NCBI GenBank assembly: GCA_017545225.1
Contig: JAFWPR010000071.1
Span: 1 to 57,496 of the forward strand
DNA from: Clostridia bacterium
GTDB taxonomy: Bacteria > Bacillota > Clostridia > Oscillospirales > CAG-272
Reading direction: 5' to 3'
Length of the DNA stretch: 57,496 nucleotides
The position numbers and the translations under genes were made by a program. The notes beneath the pieces are model-generated. The model had not been told where the DNA came from. It worked only from the letters and a program-made list of their open reading frames with translations, and ran no database searches. This document shows, piece after piece, positions 1-8,759 of this stretch (position 1 is the first letter of the stretch; every line of letters starts with the position of its first letter).

Positions 1-159
1 AAGCGGCGCCTTCTTCTTCGCGACATGAGGATCTTCTATAACTCGATCGATCACGCGGTCGAGTCCGTCAGATCGTGCGGATTCGACGTCTCTTCCTCGC
101 GCGTCCGGACGGACGGGGGAGTCGTGATCACGATCACGGTCAGGAACGCCTCAAAGTAA
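1..159 (+). CDS. C-terminal end of an unidentified protein (partial)
   Basis: An open frame enters from the left edge and runs 52 codons to TAA at 157-159. The visible end reads RIFYNSIDHAVESVRSCGFD and then a beta-strand-like tail rich in V, I and T (GGVVITITVRN). I do not recognise the family. In Firmicutes this position upstream of soj/spo0J often holds rsmG or another ori-proximal gene, but the tail does not look like RsmG. The frame is supported by its codon pattern and by the parS site and terminator that follow the stop at once. Only the last part of the protein is present. Confidence 0.5.
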   Translation, partial: KRRLLLRDMRIFYNSIDHAVESVRSCGFDVSSSRVRTDGGVVITITVRNASK

Positions 160-160
160 T

Positions 161-176
161 TGTTTCACGTGAAACA
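161..176. promoter_or_regulatory. parS centromere site
   Basis: TGTTTCACGTGAAACA is a perfect 16-bp palindrome that matches the conserved bacterial parS consensus bound by ParB/Spo0J. It lies 195 bp upstream of parA. It is the only perfect copy I saw in the window. ParB would load here, spread along the DNA and recruit ParA and SMC. Confidence 0.95.
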
Positions 177-191
177 TTTTCGTTTTTCCCG

Positions 192-219
192 CCCCCGGCG
201 AAACGCGCCGGGGGTTTTT
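192..219 (+). terminator. Intrinsic terminator of the gene entering from the left
   Basis: A perfect 9-bp stem (CCCCCGGCG / CGCCGGGGG) with loop AAACG is followed by five T. It separates the upstream gene from the parA promoter. Confidence 0.9.
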
Positions 220-263
220 CGCCGTATTTAATATTAAAAAGAGGTAAACTTTTCGCCAACCCG

Positions 264-292
264 TTGAACGAACGCGCGAATGGTGGTAAAAT
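264..292 (+). promoter_or_regulatory. Promoter of the parAB operon
   Basis: TTGAAC (264-269), a 17-bp spacer and TAAAAT (287-292) form a sigma-A-type promoter about 78 bp upstream of the parA start. Confidence 0.65.
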
Positions 293-370
293 AAACTAAA
301 AAGAAGAAAAACTCCGCTTATTTGCGCCGATCGAGCGCCTCGCGGGGGAAAAGAAAGGATTTGACGCCAG

Positions 371-1144
371 ATGAACGGAACTCCGTACGTCATCGCGTTC
401 GCCAACCAGAAGGGCGGAGTGGGCAAAACGACTTCTGCGGTGAGTCTCGCATCGTCGGTCGCGGAACTCGGGAAAAGCGTTCTTATGATCGACTGCGACC
501 CGCAGGGAAACACGACAAGCGGACTCGGTATCAACAAAAAAACGCTTCGACACACGACGTACAACGCCCTGACAGACGGCGAAGGGCCCGAAACGTGCGT
601 CGTCAGGACTAAATTCGACCGCCTTTCGGTCGTTCCCGCTACGATCGAACTCGCAGGCGCGGAATTCGAGCTGATCTCCGAGGACAGGCGCGAAAGAAGA
701 CTCGCCGATTATATTGCGAAAGTCTCGGGGTTCGATTACGTTATGATCGACTGCCCGCCGTCTCTCGGGATGCTCACCGTGAACGCGCTGACCGCCGCCG
801 ATTCGGTCGTGATACCGATGCAGTGCGAATACTACGCGCTCGAGGGATTGACGCAGCTGATGCTCTCAATAAAAAAGGTAAAACAACTGTACAATCCGCG
901 CCTCACGGTCGCCGGGATCCTTATAACGATGTATAACGGACGGCTGAATCTCTCGGCGCAGGTGTTGGCGGAGATAAAGAAATATTACTCCGACAAACTG
1001 TTTTCTGTCATAATACCGCGAAACGTGACGGTCTCGGAAGCCCCGGGCTTCGGGACGCCGATCAACCACCACGACCGGTACTCCAAAGGCGCGCGCGCGT
1101 ATATGGAAGCCGCGGAGGAGCTGATGAAGAGGTGTCCCGTCTGA
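371..1144 (+). CDS. parA: Chromosome partitioning ATPase ParA/Soj
   Basis: A ParA-family (MinD-like) ATPase of 257 aa, the usual Soj length. The deviant Walker A motif KGGVGKTT lies near residue 16, preceded by the typical IAFANQ strand. Walker A' is in MIDCDPQGN near residue 40 and Walker B is in VMIDCPPSLG near residue 124. In this family ATP-bound dimers coat the nucleoid, and ParB at parS stimulates ATPase activity, moving origins apart; Soj also modulates DnaA. A purine-rich AAAGGAT lies upstream of the ATG. It is followed after 150 bp by parB and preceded by parS, so the locus is a complete partition system. Confidence 0.96.
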   Translation: MNGTPYVIAFANQKGGVGKTTSAVSLASSVAELGKSVLMIDCDPQGNTTSGLGINKKTLRHTTYNALTDGEGPETCVVRTKFDRLSVVPATIELAGAEFELISEDRRERRLADYIAKVSGFDYVMIDCPPSLGMLTVNALTAADSVVIPMQCEYYALEGLTQLMLSIKKVKQLYNPRLTVAGILITMYNGRLNLSAQVLAEIKKYYSDKLFSVIIPRNVTVSEAPGFGTPINHHDRYSKGARAYMEAAEELMKRCPV

Positions 1145-1180
1145 CGGGCGGCGCCGCACTTCACCGTGTTGCGATTTCTC

Positions 1181-1201
1181 GCATTCGGTTTTACCGAATG
1201 C
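1181..1201. repeat. Stem-loop between parA and parB
   Basis: A perfect 9-bp stem (GCATTCGGT / ACCGAATGC) with a 3-nt loop sits in the 150-bp gap between parA and parB. No T-run follows, so it is more likely a processing or attenuation element than a terminator. The rest of the gap is an A-rich leader with the parB ribosome site (AAAGGAAC). Confidence 0.5.
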
Positions 1202-1294
1202 GGCAAAACCGCACGCGGTAAATCGACAACAAGAAATAAATAATAAAGAAAATAATAAATTAAGAGATAAAGAAAAAAAGAAAGGAACCGCTCT

Positions 1295-2170
1295 ATGGCT
1301 AAGAACAGAGGGCTCGGAAGAGGGCTTGACGCGATCTTCAGCGACAATTCGATAGAGCAGAACTCCGAGGCGGCGACCAAGCTGAGAATATCTGACATAG
1401 AACCGAGAAAAGATCAGCCGAGAAAATCGTTCGACAAGGAGGCGCTGACCGGACTCGCGGAGTCGATCGCCGCGAACGGCGTGCTCCAGCCGATACTCGT
1501 CAGGGAAACGGCGGAGGGAACGTACTCCATAATCGCGGGAGAGAGACGATGGAGAGCGTCGAAAATGGCGGGTCTCTCCGAGATCCCGGCGATAATCATG
1601 GAGATCGACGAATTCACCGCGTCGAAGATCGCGATGATAGAGAATCTTCAGCGCGAAGACCTCAATCCGTGCGAGGAAGCGCGCGGATACAGCGAACTGA
1701 TGAGAAAATACGATCTGACGCAGGAGCAGATAGCCGCCGGGATCGGAAAATCCCGCAGCGCGGTCGCAAACTCGCTGCGTCTGCTCGATCTGCCCGACGA
1801 GGTGCTCGAAATGGTCGCCGACAAAAAACTCTCGGCGGGCCACGGCAGAGCGCTGCTCGGTCTGCGGGACAAAAAGAGGATCCTGCCGCTCGCGGAGAGG
1901 ATCTCGCTGCGAAATATGAGCGTCCGCGACGCGGAAGCGGCGGTCAGGAAAGAAAACAACTCCGAGAAGATCTCCACGGCGACGAAAATACACGTCCCGG
2001 GCGTCGACTACGTCGGCGATCTCGAGAGGCGCGTGACGGAGATCCTCGGCAGAAGGTGCCGGATCTCGCAGAAACCCGGCAGAAGAACGGTGTCGCTCGA
2101 TTACTCGGACGCCGAGGACCTTGACACTCTCCTCACCGCGATCTGCGGGAGGCCGCCTGTGGAGGATTAA
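1295..2170 (+). CDS. parB: Chromosome partitioning CTPase/DNA-binding protein ParB/Spo0J
   Basis: A ParB of 291 aa. The N-terminus RGLGRGLDAIFSD is the usual ParA-interacting start. The ParB/Srx (CTPase) fold follows, with GERRWRA near residue 85 and ENLQREDLNPCEEA near residue 113. A helix-turn-helix follows (TQEQIAAGIGKSRSAVANSL, about residues 144-163). The C-terminal dimerisation domain ends near residue 291. In the family, ParB binds parS, switches to a CTP-dependent sliding clamp and loads SMC. The stop overlaps the start of the next gene by one base (TAATG), so at least parB and the membrane protein behind it are translationally coupled. Confidence 0.96.
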   Translation: MAKNRGLGRGLDAIFSDNSIEQNSEAATKLRISDIEPRKDQPRKSFDKEALTGLAESIAANGVLQPILVRETAEGTYSIIAGERRWRASKMAGLSEIPAIIMEIDEFTASKIAMIENLQREDLNPCEEARGYSELMRKYDLTQEQIAAGIGKSRSAVANSLRLLDLPDEVLEMVADKKLSAGHGRALLGLRDKKRILPLAERISLRNMSVRDAEAAVRKENNSEKISTATKIHVPGVDYVGDLERRVTEILGRRCRISQKPGRRTVSLDYSDAEDLDTLLTAICGRPPVED

Positions 2171-2625
2171 TGGCAGAAATGGATATAATTGGATATTTCA
2201 GATCGGCGTCTCTTCTGACGATCGCCATTCGCGGGATCGGATACGGTCTCGTACTCGCCTCTTTTATCGCTTTCTTCGTGAGTCTTACAAACAAAAAGAT
2301 CGTGAAGCGGCTTCTCGACAGGGAGGCCCTCTCGCGGGATACCGCGGCGAACGCCGAGGATATAGGCGGGAAGTCCGGCTTCGGCCGCCTCGCCCTGCGC
2401 GACAAATCGACGCTCCGCAAGACGGTCGCGGCGACGGAGCTCTCCGAAGGAACCGCGGGCGGCGAAAAGCGGTACTATATCCCCGAGGAAAAGGCGGCGG
2501 GCGCCGAGATAAGATACGTGAAAAAGGGCTCTCCGGTCGGATGGATCGTCGGAATGGTCCTTCTCGCCGCGGCGACCGAGGGCGCGGTCCTGGCGCTGCC
2601 GTGGATACTGTCACTGTTCAAATGA
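2170..2625 (+). CDS. Small two-pass membrane protein of unknown function in the parAB operon
   Basis: A 151-aa protein I cannot assign. A hydrophobic segment near residues 18-41 (AIRGIGYGLVLASFIAFFVS) and another near 124-148 (GWIVGMVLLAAATEGAVLAL) flank a charged middle rich in K, R, E and A. This suggests a loop or small domain of about 80 residues between two membrane helices. It overlaps the parB stop by 1 nt and is followed 16 bp later by the MORN-repeat protein, so co-expression with parAB is likely. Firmicutes often have a small membrane protein after spo0J, but I cannot show homology to any named family. Confidence 0.7.
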   Translation: MAEMDIIGYFRSASLLTIAIRGIGYGLVLASFIAFFVSLTNKKIVKRLLDREALSRDTAANAEDIGGKSGFGRLALRDKSTLRKTVAATELSEGTAGGEKRYYIPEEKAAGAEIRYVKKGSPVGWIVGMVLLAAATEGAVLALPWILSLFK

Positions 2626-2641
2626 AAGGCGGGATAACGTT

Positions 2642-3502
2642 ATGACCGGAAAACCTTACGCAAAACCGAGAAGATCGTTCGGTTCGATAATGCTCAGGAT
2701 CGTCATTGTCGCTGTGATCCTTCTGGCGGCCGCCGCGGCGGTCCTGTATTTCGTCGGGATCAGATACGTGTCCTCGACGGCGGGCAGCGGTCTGACCGTA
2801 AAATTCTTCGGGATCGTCGACAAAGAGGGCGCGCCGGCGCGCGGTGTGATCCGCTACTCGAACGGGATGACGGCGAAATACGACGCGTCGACGGGACGGC
2901 TCGAATACTCGAACGGCGACGTGTACGAGGGGACCCTCAAGGATATGCTCAAAAACGGCGAGGGAACGCTCACCCACAAGAACGGCGACGTCTACACGGG
3001 CTGGTTCCAGAACGACGTGTTCGAAGGAGCCGGTAAGTACGTCTACTCCGGCGGCGACGTGTACGAGGGCGCGTTCAAGGACGGAAAGGAAAACGGAACG
3101 GGAACGCTGACGTGCGCAGACGGCTCCTCATACGTCGGTTCATTCAAGGACGGCAAACTCGACGGGCAGGGCGTATTCACGTACTCCGACGGCACCGTCT
3201 ACACCGGTTCGTTCGTCGCGGACGCTCGCGAGGGTCAGGGCGAGATCGTATTCTCGAACGGCGACCGCTACGTCGGCGATTTCAAGGGCGACGTCAGGGA
3301 AGGCGTCGGAACCTATTACTGGGCGAACGGAGAGAAATACGAAGGCGAGTTCCGCGGGAACCTCATGAACGGAAAGGGAGTTTACACCTTCCCGGGAGGG
3401 AGAGTCTACGACGGATATTTTGAAAACGGCGTCATCGTCAGGACGGACGGGAGCGCGGCTGACACGCAGCTCCCCGAGACGGACGACTCCTCCGGGAACT
3501 GA
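2642..3502 (+). CDS. Membrane-anchored MORN-repeat protein
   Basis: A 286-aa protein with a short basic N-tail, one membrane helix (about residues 18-42, IVIVAVILLAAAAAVLYFVG) and then about eight MORN repeats between roughly residues 75 and 265. Typical units are NGDVYEGTLKDMLKNGEGT, SGGDVYEGAFKDGKENGTGT and NGEKYEGEFRGNLMNGKGVY. MORN repeats form a beta-sheet ribbon and mostly act as scaffolds or in membrane and protein contacts. The acidic C-terminal tail has no repeat. With a single N-terminal helix the repeat domain is probably extracytoplasmic (inference). It is the last gene of the apparent parAB operon; its link to partition is by position only. Confidence 0.85.
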   Translation: MTGKPYAKPRRSFGSIMLRIVIVAVILLAAAAAVLYFVGIRYVSSTAGSGLTVKFFGIVDKEGAPARGVIRYSNGMTAKYDASTGRLEYSNGDVYEGTLKDMLKNGEGTLTHKNGDVYTGWFQNDVFEGAGKYVYSGGDVYEGAFKDGKENGTGTLTCADGSSYVGSFKDGKLDGQGVFTYSDGTVYTGSFVADAREGQGEIVFSNGDRYVGDFKGDVREGVGTYYWANGEKYEGEFRGNLMNGKGVYTFPGGRVYDGYFENGVIVRTDGSAADTQLPETDDSSGN

Positions 3503-3611
3503 CGGGGACGATCGGTAAGGATCAGGTGTTTTTTCGCGGATCCGGGCTGCCCGGACCGGGGCAAACGGCGCTTTATTCTGTGTAAAAGTCCCCGCTAACG
3601 GATCCCCGCAT

Positions 3612-3641
3612 ATAGTGTCCCCACTTATAGTGTCCCCGCTT
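3612..3641. repeat. 15-bp tandem repeat upstream of pyk
   Basis: Two adjacent copies of ATAGTGTCCCCrCTT differ only at the R position. A partial copy (ATGGGGC) follows, and TCCCCGC occurs twice just before. The block lies in the 194-bp gap between the MORN gene and pyk. It could be an operator or a small dispersed repeat. Confidence 0.6.
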
Positions 3642-3696
3642 ATGGGGCAAAGATCTCTTCAAATTACCACAAGCTTCGGAAGGAATAAGTCAAAAA

Positions 3697-5124
3697 ATGT
3701 TAAAAACCAAGATAGTATGTACCCTCGGGCCGGCGACGGACACCGAGGAGATGATAACGAAGATGATAAAGGCGGGCATGAACGTCGCCCGTCTGAACTT
3801 CTCCCACGGCACGCACGAGGAGCACAAGGCGAAGATCGACGCCGTCAAGGCGGCAAGGGACAAGCTCGGCGTACCCGTGGCGATAATGCTCGACACGAAG
3901 GGCCCGGAGATCCGCCTCGGCACGTTCCGCGGCGGCTCGGCGACGCTTGAGACCGGCTCGGAGTTCACTCTCACCGTGCGCGACGTCGAAGGCGACGAGA
4001 AGGGCGCCCGGATCACGTTCGCGGGTCTTCCCGTGCAGGTGTCGGAGGGAACGAGGATCCTTCTCGACGACGGAAACATAGAACTCACCGTCAAGTCCGC
4101 CGGGGACGATGAGATCGTCACGACGGTCACTTCGGGCGGCGTCATCAAATCGGGGAAGGGCGTCAACGTTCCGAACGTCCATCTCGACATGCCCCATCTT
4201 TCCGACCGCGACCGCGACGACCTGCTTTTCGGCATAGAAAACGATATCGATTTCGTCGCCGCTTCCTTCGTCCGCTCGGCGGAGGACGTGACGAACATGA
4301 GAAAATTCATAGATTACAACGGCGGCCACGCGATCAGGATCATCTCGAAGATCGAGAACAGCGAGGGAGTCCGCAACTTCAGCGAGATCCTCGCGAGGTC
4401 GGACGGCATCATGGTCGCCCGTGGCGATATGGGCGTCGAGATACCGTTCGAGCGCCTTCCCGGCCTGCAGAAACGATTTATAAAGGAATGCTACCGCTCC
4501 GGCAAGATGGTCATCACCGCGACGCAGATGCTCGAGTCCATGATAAGTCATCCGACTCCGACGAGAGCGGAGATCACCGACGTTGCGAACGCCGTCTTTG
4601 ACGGCACGTCCGCGGTCATGCTCTCCGGAGAGACCGCCGTGGGCTAATATCCGCTCCGCGCGATCGAGGTCATGGCTAAGGTCGCCGAGCAGGCGGAGCG
4701 CGACGCGTTCTCGATGAAGAGCGCGGCGGGCAGTTACGTGATGGACTCCGAGGACATAACGAACGCCGTGTGCGACGCGGCGTGCACGACGGCGCGCGAT
4801 CTCAAGGCGGACGCCATCGTCGCCCTGACGATGACGGGCCGCAGCGCGAGAAGAATGTCGAAGTTCCGCCCCTCCACGCCGATCGTGGCGGCGACGCCGA
4901 ACGTCAAAACGTTCCACCAGCTCGCGCTCTCTTGGGGCGTTTATCCCGTCCTCGCGCGAAATCAGGACGATTTCGACAGACTGTTCCGTCACGCGATCGA
5001 CTGCGCGAAGCAGATCGACCTTGTGTCCGACGGCGACCGCGTCGTCATCGTCGGCGGTATCCCGCTCGACACGCCCGGAAACACGAACATAATCAAGGTC
5101 GAGACCGTAAACAGCGGTTATTGA
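3697..5124 (+). pseudogene. pyk: Pyruvate kinase interrupted by one in-frame TAA
   Basis: Pyruvate kinase converts phosphoenolpyruvate and ADP to pyruvate and ATP, the last step of glycolysis. The start ([18 protein letters not shown]), the [10 protein letters not shown] segment, [12 protein letters not shown], the active-site block near [24 protein letters not shown] and TATQMLESM are all intact. At 4645-4647 a TAA replaces the codon after SGETAVG, where most family members have Lys (GETAAGKYP). The same frame then continues with YPLRAIEVMAKVAEQAE through the C-terminal allosteric domain to TGA at 5124. With the stop read through, the protein is about 475 aa, the normal length. Termination would leave 316 aa without the end of the barrel and the C domain, very likely inactive. 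There is no other damage. A sequencing error, a recent nonsense mutation or readthrough are the options. The ribosome site is GGAAGGAAT, 9 nt before the ATG. Confidence 0.9.
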
Positions 5125-5211
5125 TACGCAGAAGATCGGTTTCTTTATAAAAAACAAAAAAAGGACAAGAAAGGAAAAGCGGGGCTCCGAATCGCTCCGC
5201 ACGGGCAAACA

Positions 5212-8200
5212 ATGAAAAAAAGAACGCTTTCGATCATCCTTGCGCTCTGTCTTCTCATTCCCACGTTCTCGGCACTCTCAACGTCTGCCGTTTACGCCGA
5301 TCCTTCCGGCGTGGAACTGCCGGAGGTCCCCGTTTTGCCGTCGTCGTTCGATCTGCGCGACGTGGACGGGAAATGTTATACGACTCCCGTGAGATCGCAG
5401 GCGCCTTTCGGGACTTGCTGGTCCTTCGCGACGATCGCCGCGCTCGAGAGCAGTATCCTCGGCGCGGGTCTTGACGGTGCGGACGGGGCGCCGGCGACGC
5501 CCGAAACTCTCGATCTGTCCGAAAAACAGCTCGCGTGGTTCTCCGCCACTCCGCTGAACGAACCCGGAAACCCACAGAACGGAGAGGGTCAGTTCATCGC
5601 CGACTTCATCTCGGAGGACGGACTCACGGAGTTTATGAACCGAGGAGGGAACGAGGTGTTCTCCGCCGGCGCGCTCGCGCAGGGCATCGGTCCGGTGCAT
5701 GAGAGCGTCGACCCGATCTTCGAATATCACGGAAAAGGTGCCGTTATCAATTACGAATGGCTGTCCGGGGAACTCAAAAAGTATTCGTACAGCGCCTCCG
5801 ACGACTGGACGATCCCTTCGGCGTACCGCTTCATGAAGTCGTACACCGTCAAAGAAGCGCGCTTCCTTCCGAATCCGTCAAACCCCGACGAGGACGGTCA
5901 CTACGTTTACAATCCCGCCGCCACGAAGGCGATCAAGGAAGAGCTCCTGGCCCGCCGCGCCGTTCAAATCAACTTCTGCGCCGACACCTCCATGCCGGGG
6001 CAGGAAGGCGGCGCGCAGTTCATCAGCGACAACTGGGCTCACTACACTTATATGCCCCTCGGTTCCAACCACGCGGTAACGATCATCGGCTGGGACGACG
6101 GTTATTCCCGCGACAACTTTATCCAGGGGACCGTCGAGGCGGTCCTGACAGACGGAACGACGGTCACGATCGACAAGGCGCCCCCCGCGGACGGCGCGTG
6201 GCTCGTGAAGAACAGCTGGGGAGCGGGCGGCTCCGGTTTCCCGAGCGAGGGCTCGGGCACGTGGGGCATCGTCGACGAAAGCGGGAACCACACGGGGCTG
6301 TTTTGGCTGTCCTACTACGATCAGACGGCCTCCGGGCCCGTCAGTTACGTCGTCGAAGAGAACGACGAGGGGGTAAACATAACCGATCAGCACGACTATA
6401 TGCCGGTGGGCGACGCTCTGTCCTTCTTCTCCGACGAAGAGATGAAGATGGGCAATATCTTCACGGCGTCTCACTGTGAGGAGCTTGAAGACGTATCCTG
6501 CTTTACCTCCAAACCCGGCATGACCGTCAAATACGAGATATATCTGCTCGACGGCTACTCGAAAGCCCCGGAAGAGGGGCTGAAAGTCGCCGAAATGGAG
6601 ACGACGTACCGGTACGGGGGATATCATCTTGAATCCCTCAAGGATTTCGACGTTCTGTTCGACGTCGCGGGCGACGGCTCCGGCAGGATCCTGCTGACGA
6701 AGTATCAGCCCTATTCGATCGTGGTCACTCAAAAGAGCGCCGAGGGCAAATACGCGGTCAATTTCCAGTACTCCTTCTATGAGGACAGCGGCATCCAGTC
6801 GTTCAAAGGGATAATCAACAATGGGGAAAGCTTCATCCTGAGGGACGGCGAATGGTGCGACTACGCGCAGGAGCAGGACTACAGAGATGAAATGGCGACG
6901 GAGCTGGGCATCCTCGGCAACGGCACCGTTTCGGAGGATCTGACGTACGACAATTTCCCGATAAAGGGATATTGCCGACAGCTTGAAAAAGACTTCATCC
7001 CGGCCTTGAACGGCAATACCTTCCTGTACTATAAGACGGATACGAGAGGAAGCTCGGTCATGCGCATCGGCTTCCACGCGACCGAGGACAACGTGCCCGT
7101 CTTCGCAGAGGAAGACGTCTCGTGGGGATTGGAGGAAGGAGGCGACAGAGTCGTCACGCTCTCTCCGGGAGCGAACGGCCTTAGAGCCGTGTTCACCGCG
7201 AACAACGTCGACGGAGAGGAAGCGATCGCTTACGTCACCGTGAAAGGGGTCGGAACGATCCCGTTCTACGTCCACGTGTATAAATCGGTCATAACGGGTA
7301 TCTTCCTACAGACGGACTTTTCTACGGGGGAACAGCGCGTCGTATACGAGTACACGGGCGAGGAGATCGCCCCCGCGGAAAACGTGGACTGCCTCGTTCA
7401 GGCCCTCGTCAAAGACGAGGACTTCAGCTTCGTTTACGAAGATAACGTAAAATGCGGCCTCGCGACCGTAAAAATCGGACAAGTCAGCGACCGCGTATCC
7501 GTCAGCCCCGACATATTCGCAACTTTCGTTATCGTGCCGCAAAAAGCGGTGATCGAGAGCGTCGAGGAAGGCGAGGGCAAACTGACCGTCAAGCTCCGCG
7601 ATCAATCCGAGTGCGGTCTTTCCGGCTATCGGATCGAATACCGCGCCGAGGGCGAGGAAGAATGGCGCGAGGCGCGCTTCGCGGGCCCCGTGACCGAAGC
7701 GGTCGTATTCGGACTCGATGAAGGAAAGTACGAACTGAGGGCGTCGGGATACACCGAAGTCCCCGAGGGTTCCCCGTGGTATTTTGACCCTATCAATTAC
7801 GGGCAGCCGAGCGATACCGTCACGGCGACGGCAAAAGCGCCGAGATCGTTCTCCGACGTTCCCGCCGACGCATATTTTGCGAGACCCGTGGCGTGGGCGG
7901 TCTCCGGCGGCATCACCGCGGGGACCGGCGCAGACACGTTCTCGCCCGACGACGGGTGCACGAGAGCGCAGGCGGTCACGTTCCTGTGGCGCGCCGCCGG
8001 TTCTCCCGAACCGACGCTGAAGAGCAACCCGTTCGGCGACGTGAGCGAAAACGATTATTTCTACAAGGCGGTCCTCTGGGCGGTCGAAAAGGGGATAACC
8101 ACCGGCACCGCGGCCGACGCCTTCTCGCCCGACGAGGAATGCACGAGAGCGCAGATCGTCACGTTCCTGTGGCGCGCGGCGGGATGCCCAGGCGAAAGTG

Positions 8201-8433
8201 AACCCGAAGACGTCTTCGACGACGGATGGGATGCCGACCCGGGCGAATACGGGGAAGAGGGACCCGTCAACCCGTTCGGAGACGTGAGCGAGGACGATTA
8301 CTTCTACAAAGCGGTCCTCTGGGCGGTCGGGGAAGAGATAACGACCGGCACGTCCGCGACCGAGTTCTCGCCCGACGCATTCTGCACCAGAGCGCAGATC
8401 GTCACGTTCCTTTACCGGGCGAACGTGAAATAA
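5212..8433 (+). CDS. SLH-anchored papain-like (C1A) cysteine protease
   Basis: A secreted surface protease of 1073 aa. A signal peptide covers about residues 1-29. The C1 peptidase domain starts at SSFDLRDVDG. The catalytic Cys is about residue 69 in APFGTCWSFA, with the oxyanion Gln six residues before it. His is about residue 287 in SNHAVTIIGWDDGYS and Asn about 334 in WLVKNSWGAGG. The segment at about 375-540 resembles the lectin-like domain often found behind bacterial C1 peptidases. A fibronectin-III-like stretch follows at about 780-870. Three SLH domains lie at about 878-935, 938-995 and 1018-1073 (DVSxxDYFYKAVLWAV, FSPDxxCTRAQIVTFLWRA). SLH domains bind pyruvylated wall polymer, so the enzyme should sit on the cell surface. 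An AAGGA-type ribosome site is about 35 nt from the ATG, separated from it by a G+C-rich inverted repeat (GCGGGGC / GCTCCGC). Confidence 0.92.
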   Translation: MKKRTLSIILALCLLIPTFSALSTSAVYADPSGVELPEVPVLPSSFDLRDVDGKCYTTPVRSQAPFGTCWSFATIAALESSILGAGLDGADGAPATPETLDLSEKQLAWFSATPLNEPGNPQNGEGQFIADFISEDGLTEFMNRGGNEVFSAGALAQGIGPVHESVDPIFEYHGKGAVINYEWLSGELKKYSYSASDDWTIPSAYRFMKSYTVKEARFLPNPSNPDEDGHYVYNPAATKAIKEELLARRAVQINFCADTSMPGQEGGAQFISDNWAHYTYMPLGSNHAVTIIGWDDGYSRDNFIQGTVEAVLTDGTTVTIDKAPPADGAWLVKNSWGAGGSGFPSEGSGTWGIVDESGNHTGLFWLSYYDQTASGPVSYVVEENDEGVNITDQHDYMPVGDALSFFSDEEMKMGNIFTASHCEELEDVSCFTSKPGMTVKYEIYLLDGYSKAPEEGLKVAEMETTYRYGGYHLESLKDFDVLFDVAGDGSGRILLTKYQPYSIVVTQKSAEGKYAVNFQYSFYEDSGIQSFKGIINNGESFILRDGEWCDYAQEQDYRDEMATELGILGNGTVSEDLTYDNFPIKGYCRQLEKDFIPALNGNTFLYYKTDTRGSSVMRIGFHATEDNVPVFAEEDVSWGLEEGGDRVVTLSPGANGLRAVFTANNVDGEEAIAYVTVKGVGTIPFYVHVYKSVITGIFLQTDFSTGEQRVVYEYTGEEIAPAENVDCLVQALVKDEDFSFVYEDNVKCGLATVKIGQVSDRVSVSPDIFATFVIVPQKAVIESVEEGEGKLTVKLRDQSECGLSGYRIEYRAEGEEEWREARFAGPVTEAVVFGLDEGKYELRASGYTEVPEGSPWYFDPINYGQPSDTVTATAKAPRSFSDVPADAYFARPVAWAVSGGITAGTGADTFSPDDGCTRAQAVTFLWRAAGSPEPTLKSNPFGDVSENDYFYKAVLWAVEKGITTGTAADAFSPDEECTRAQIVTFLWRAAGCPGESEPEDVFDDGWDADPGEYGEEGPVNPFGDVSEDDYFYKAVLWAVGEEITTGTSATEFSPDAFCTRAQIVTFLYRANVK

Positions 8434-8445
8434 GATATTTAAAAC

Positions 8446-8567
8446 GACCCTCCGCGCCGAATGGTGCGGGGGGTCAATTCATGCCCGCGGCGCGGGCAAT
8501 TCATGATTTTTCGCCCGAAAAATCAATTCACGCGCCCGAAAGGGCGCACCCGAAGGGCGCAATTCAT
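8446..8567. repeat. Hairpin array A (linker AATTCAT)
   Basis: Several hairpins with unrelated stems are strung together by one short linker. A 10-bp terminator-like hairpin (GACCCTCCGC / GCGGGGGGTC) comes first. Then AATTCAT, GCCCGC-GGC-GCGGGC, AATTCAT, GATTTTTCG-CC-CGAAAAATC, AATTCAC, GCGCCC-GAAA-GGGCGC, an imperfect copy of the last unit, and AATTCAT again. The stems differ in sequence but the linkers are kept. It lies directly downstream of the SLH protease gene. Related arrays occur at 23857, 35829, 39098 and 53130. Confidence 0.85.
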
Positions 8568-8603
8568 TCCATCGATCTCACGCCAAGACGCATGACAAAA
8601 ATT

Positions 8604-8655
8604 TCCGAAAAAATAATTTTTGTGTTATTGATAACAAAAACTTTATTTTTTCGGA
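8604..8655. terminator. Long AT-rich nested palindrome, possible bidirectional terminator
   Basis: Outer arms TCCGAAAAAATAA / TTATTTTTTCGGA (13 bp) enclose inner arms TTTTTGTgTTAT / ATAACAAAAA. T-runs follow on the plus strand. It separates the protease gene and array A from the toxin-antitoxin promoter, 50 bp downstream. It could extrude as a cruciform. Confidence 0.6.
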
Positions 8656-8704
8656 TTTTTAGTTATAGACCAAGTCCGGTCAGCGTGAAATAATTGAAAA
8701 TCTG

Positions 8705-8733
8705 TTGACATACCCTATTTAATAGGGTATAAT
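8705..8733 (+). promoter_or_regulatory. Promoter and operator of the HigBA-like module
   Basis: TTGACA (8705-8710), a 17-bp spacer and TATAAT (8728-8733) make a consensus promoter. The spacer is almost wholly occupied by the perfect palindrome TACCCTATT-T-AATAGGGTA (8711-8729). That is the expected place for the antitoxin's DNA-binding domain to bind and repress its own operon. Confidence 0.9.
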
Positions 8734-8759
8734 AATGTTGCGACAAGGAGGATCTTTAT

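Noticed and set aside
3700..5208. 502-codon open frame opposite pyruvate kinase
   Set aside because: Shadow frame. The interrupted plus-strand frame carries all pyruvate kinase motifs.
8446..8567. CRISPR array
   Set aside because: The constant parts are only 5-9 nt, the variable parts are self-complementary hairpins, and no cas gene is present.
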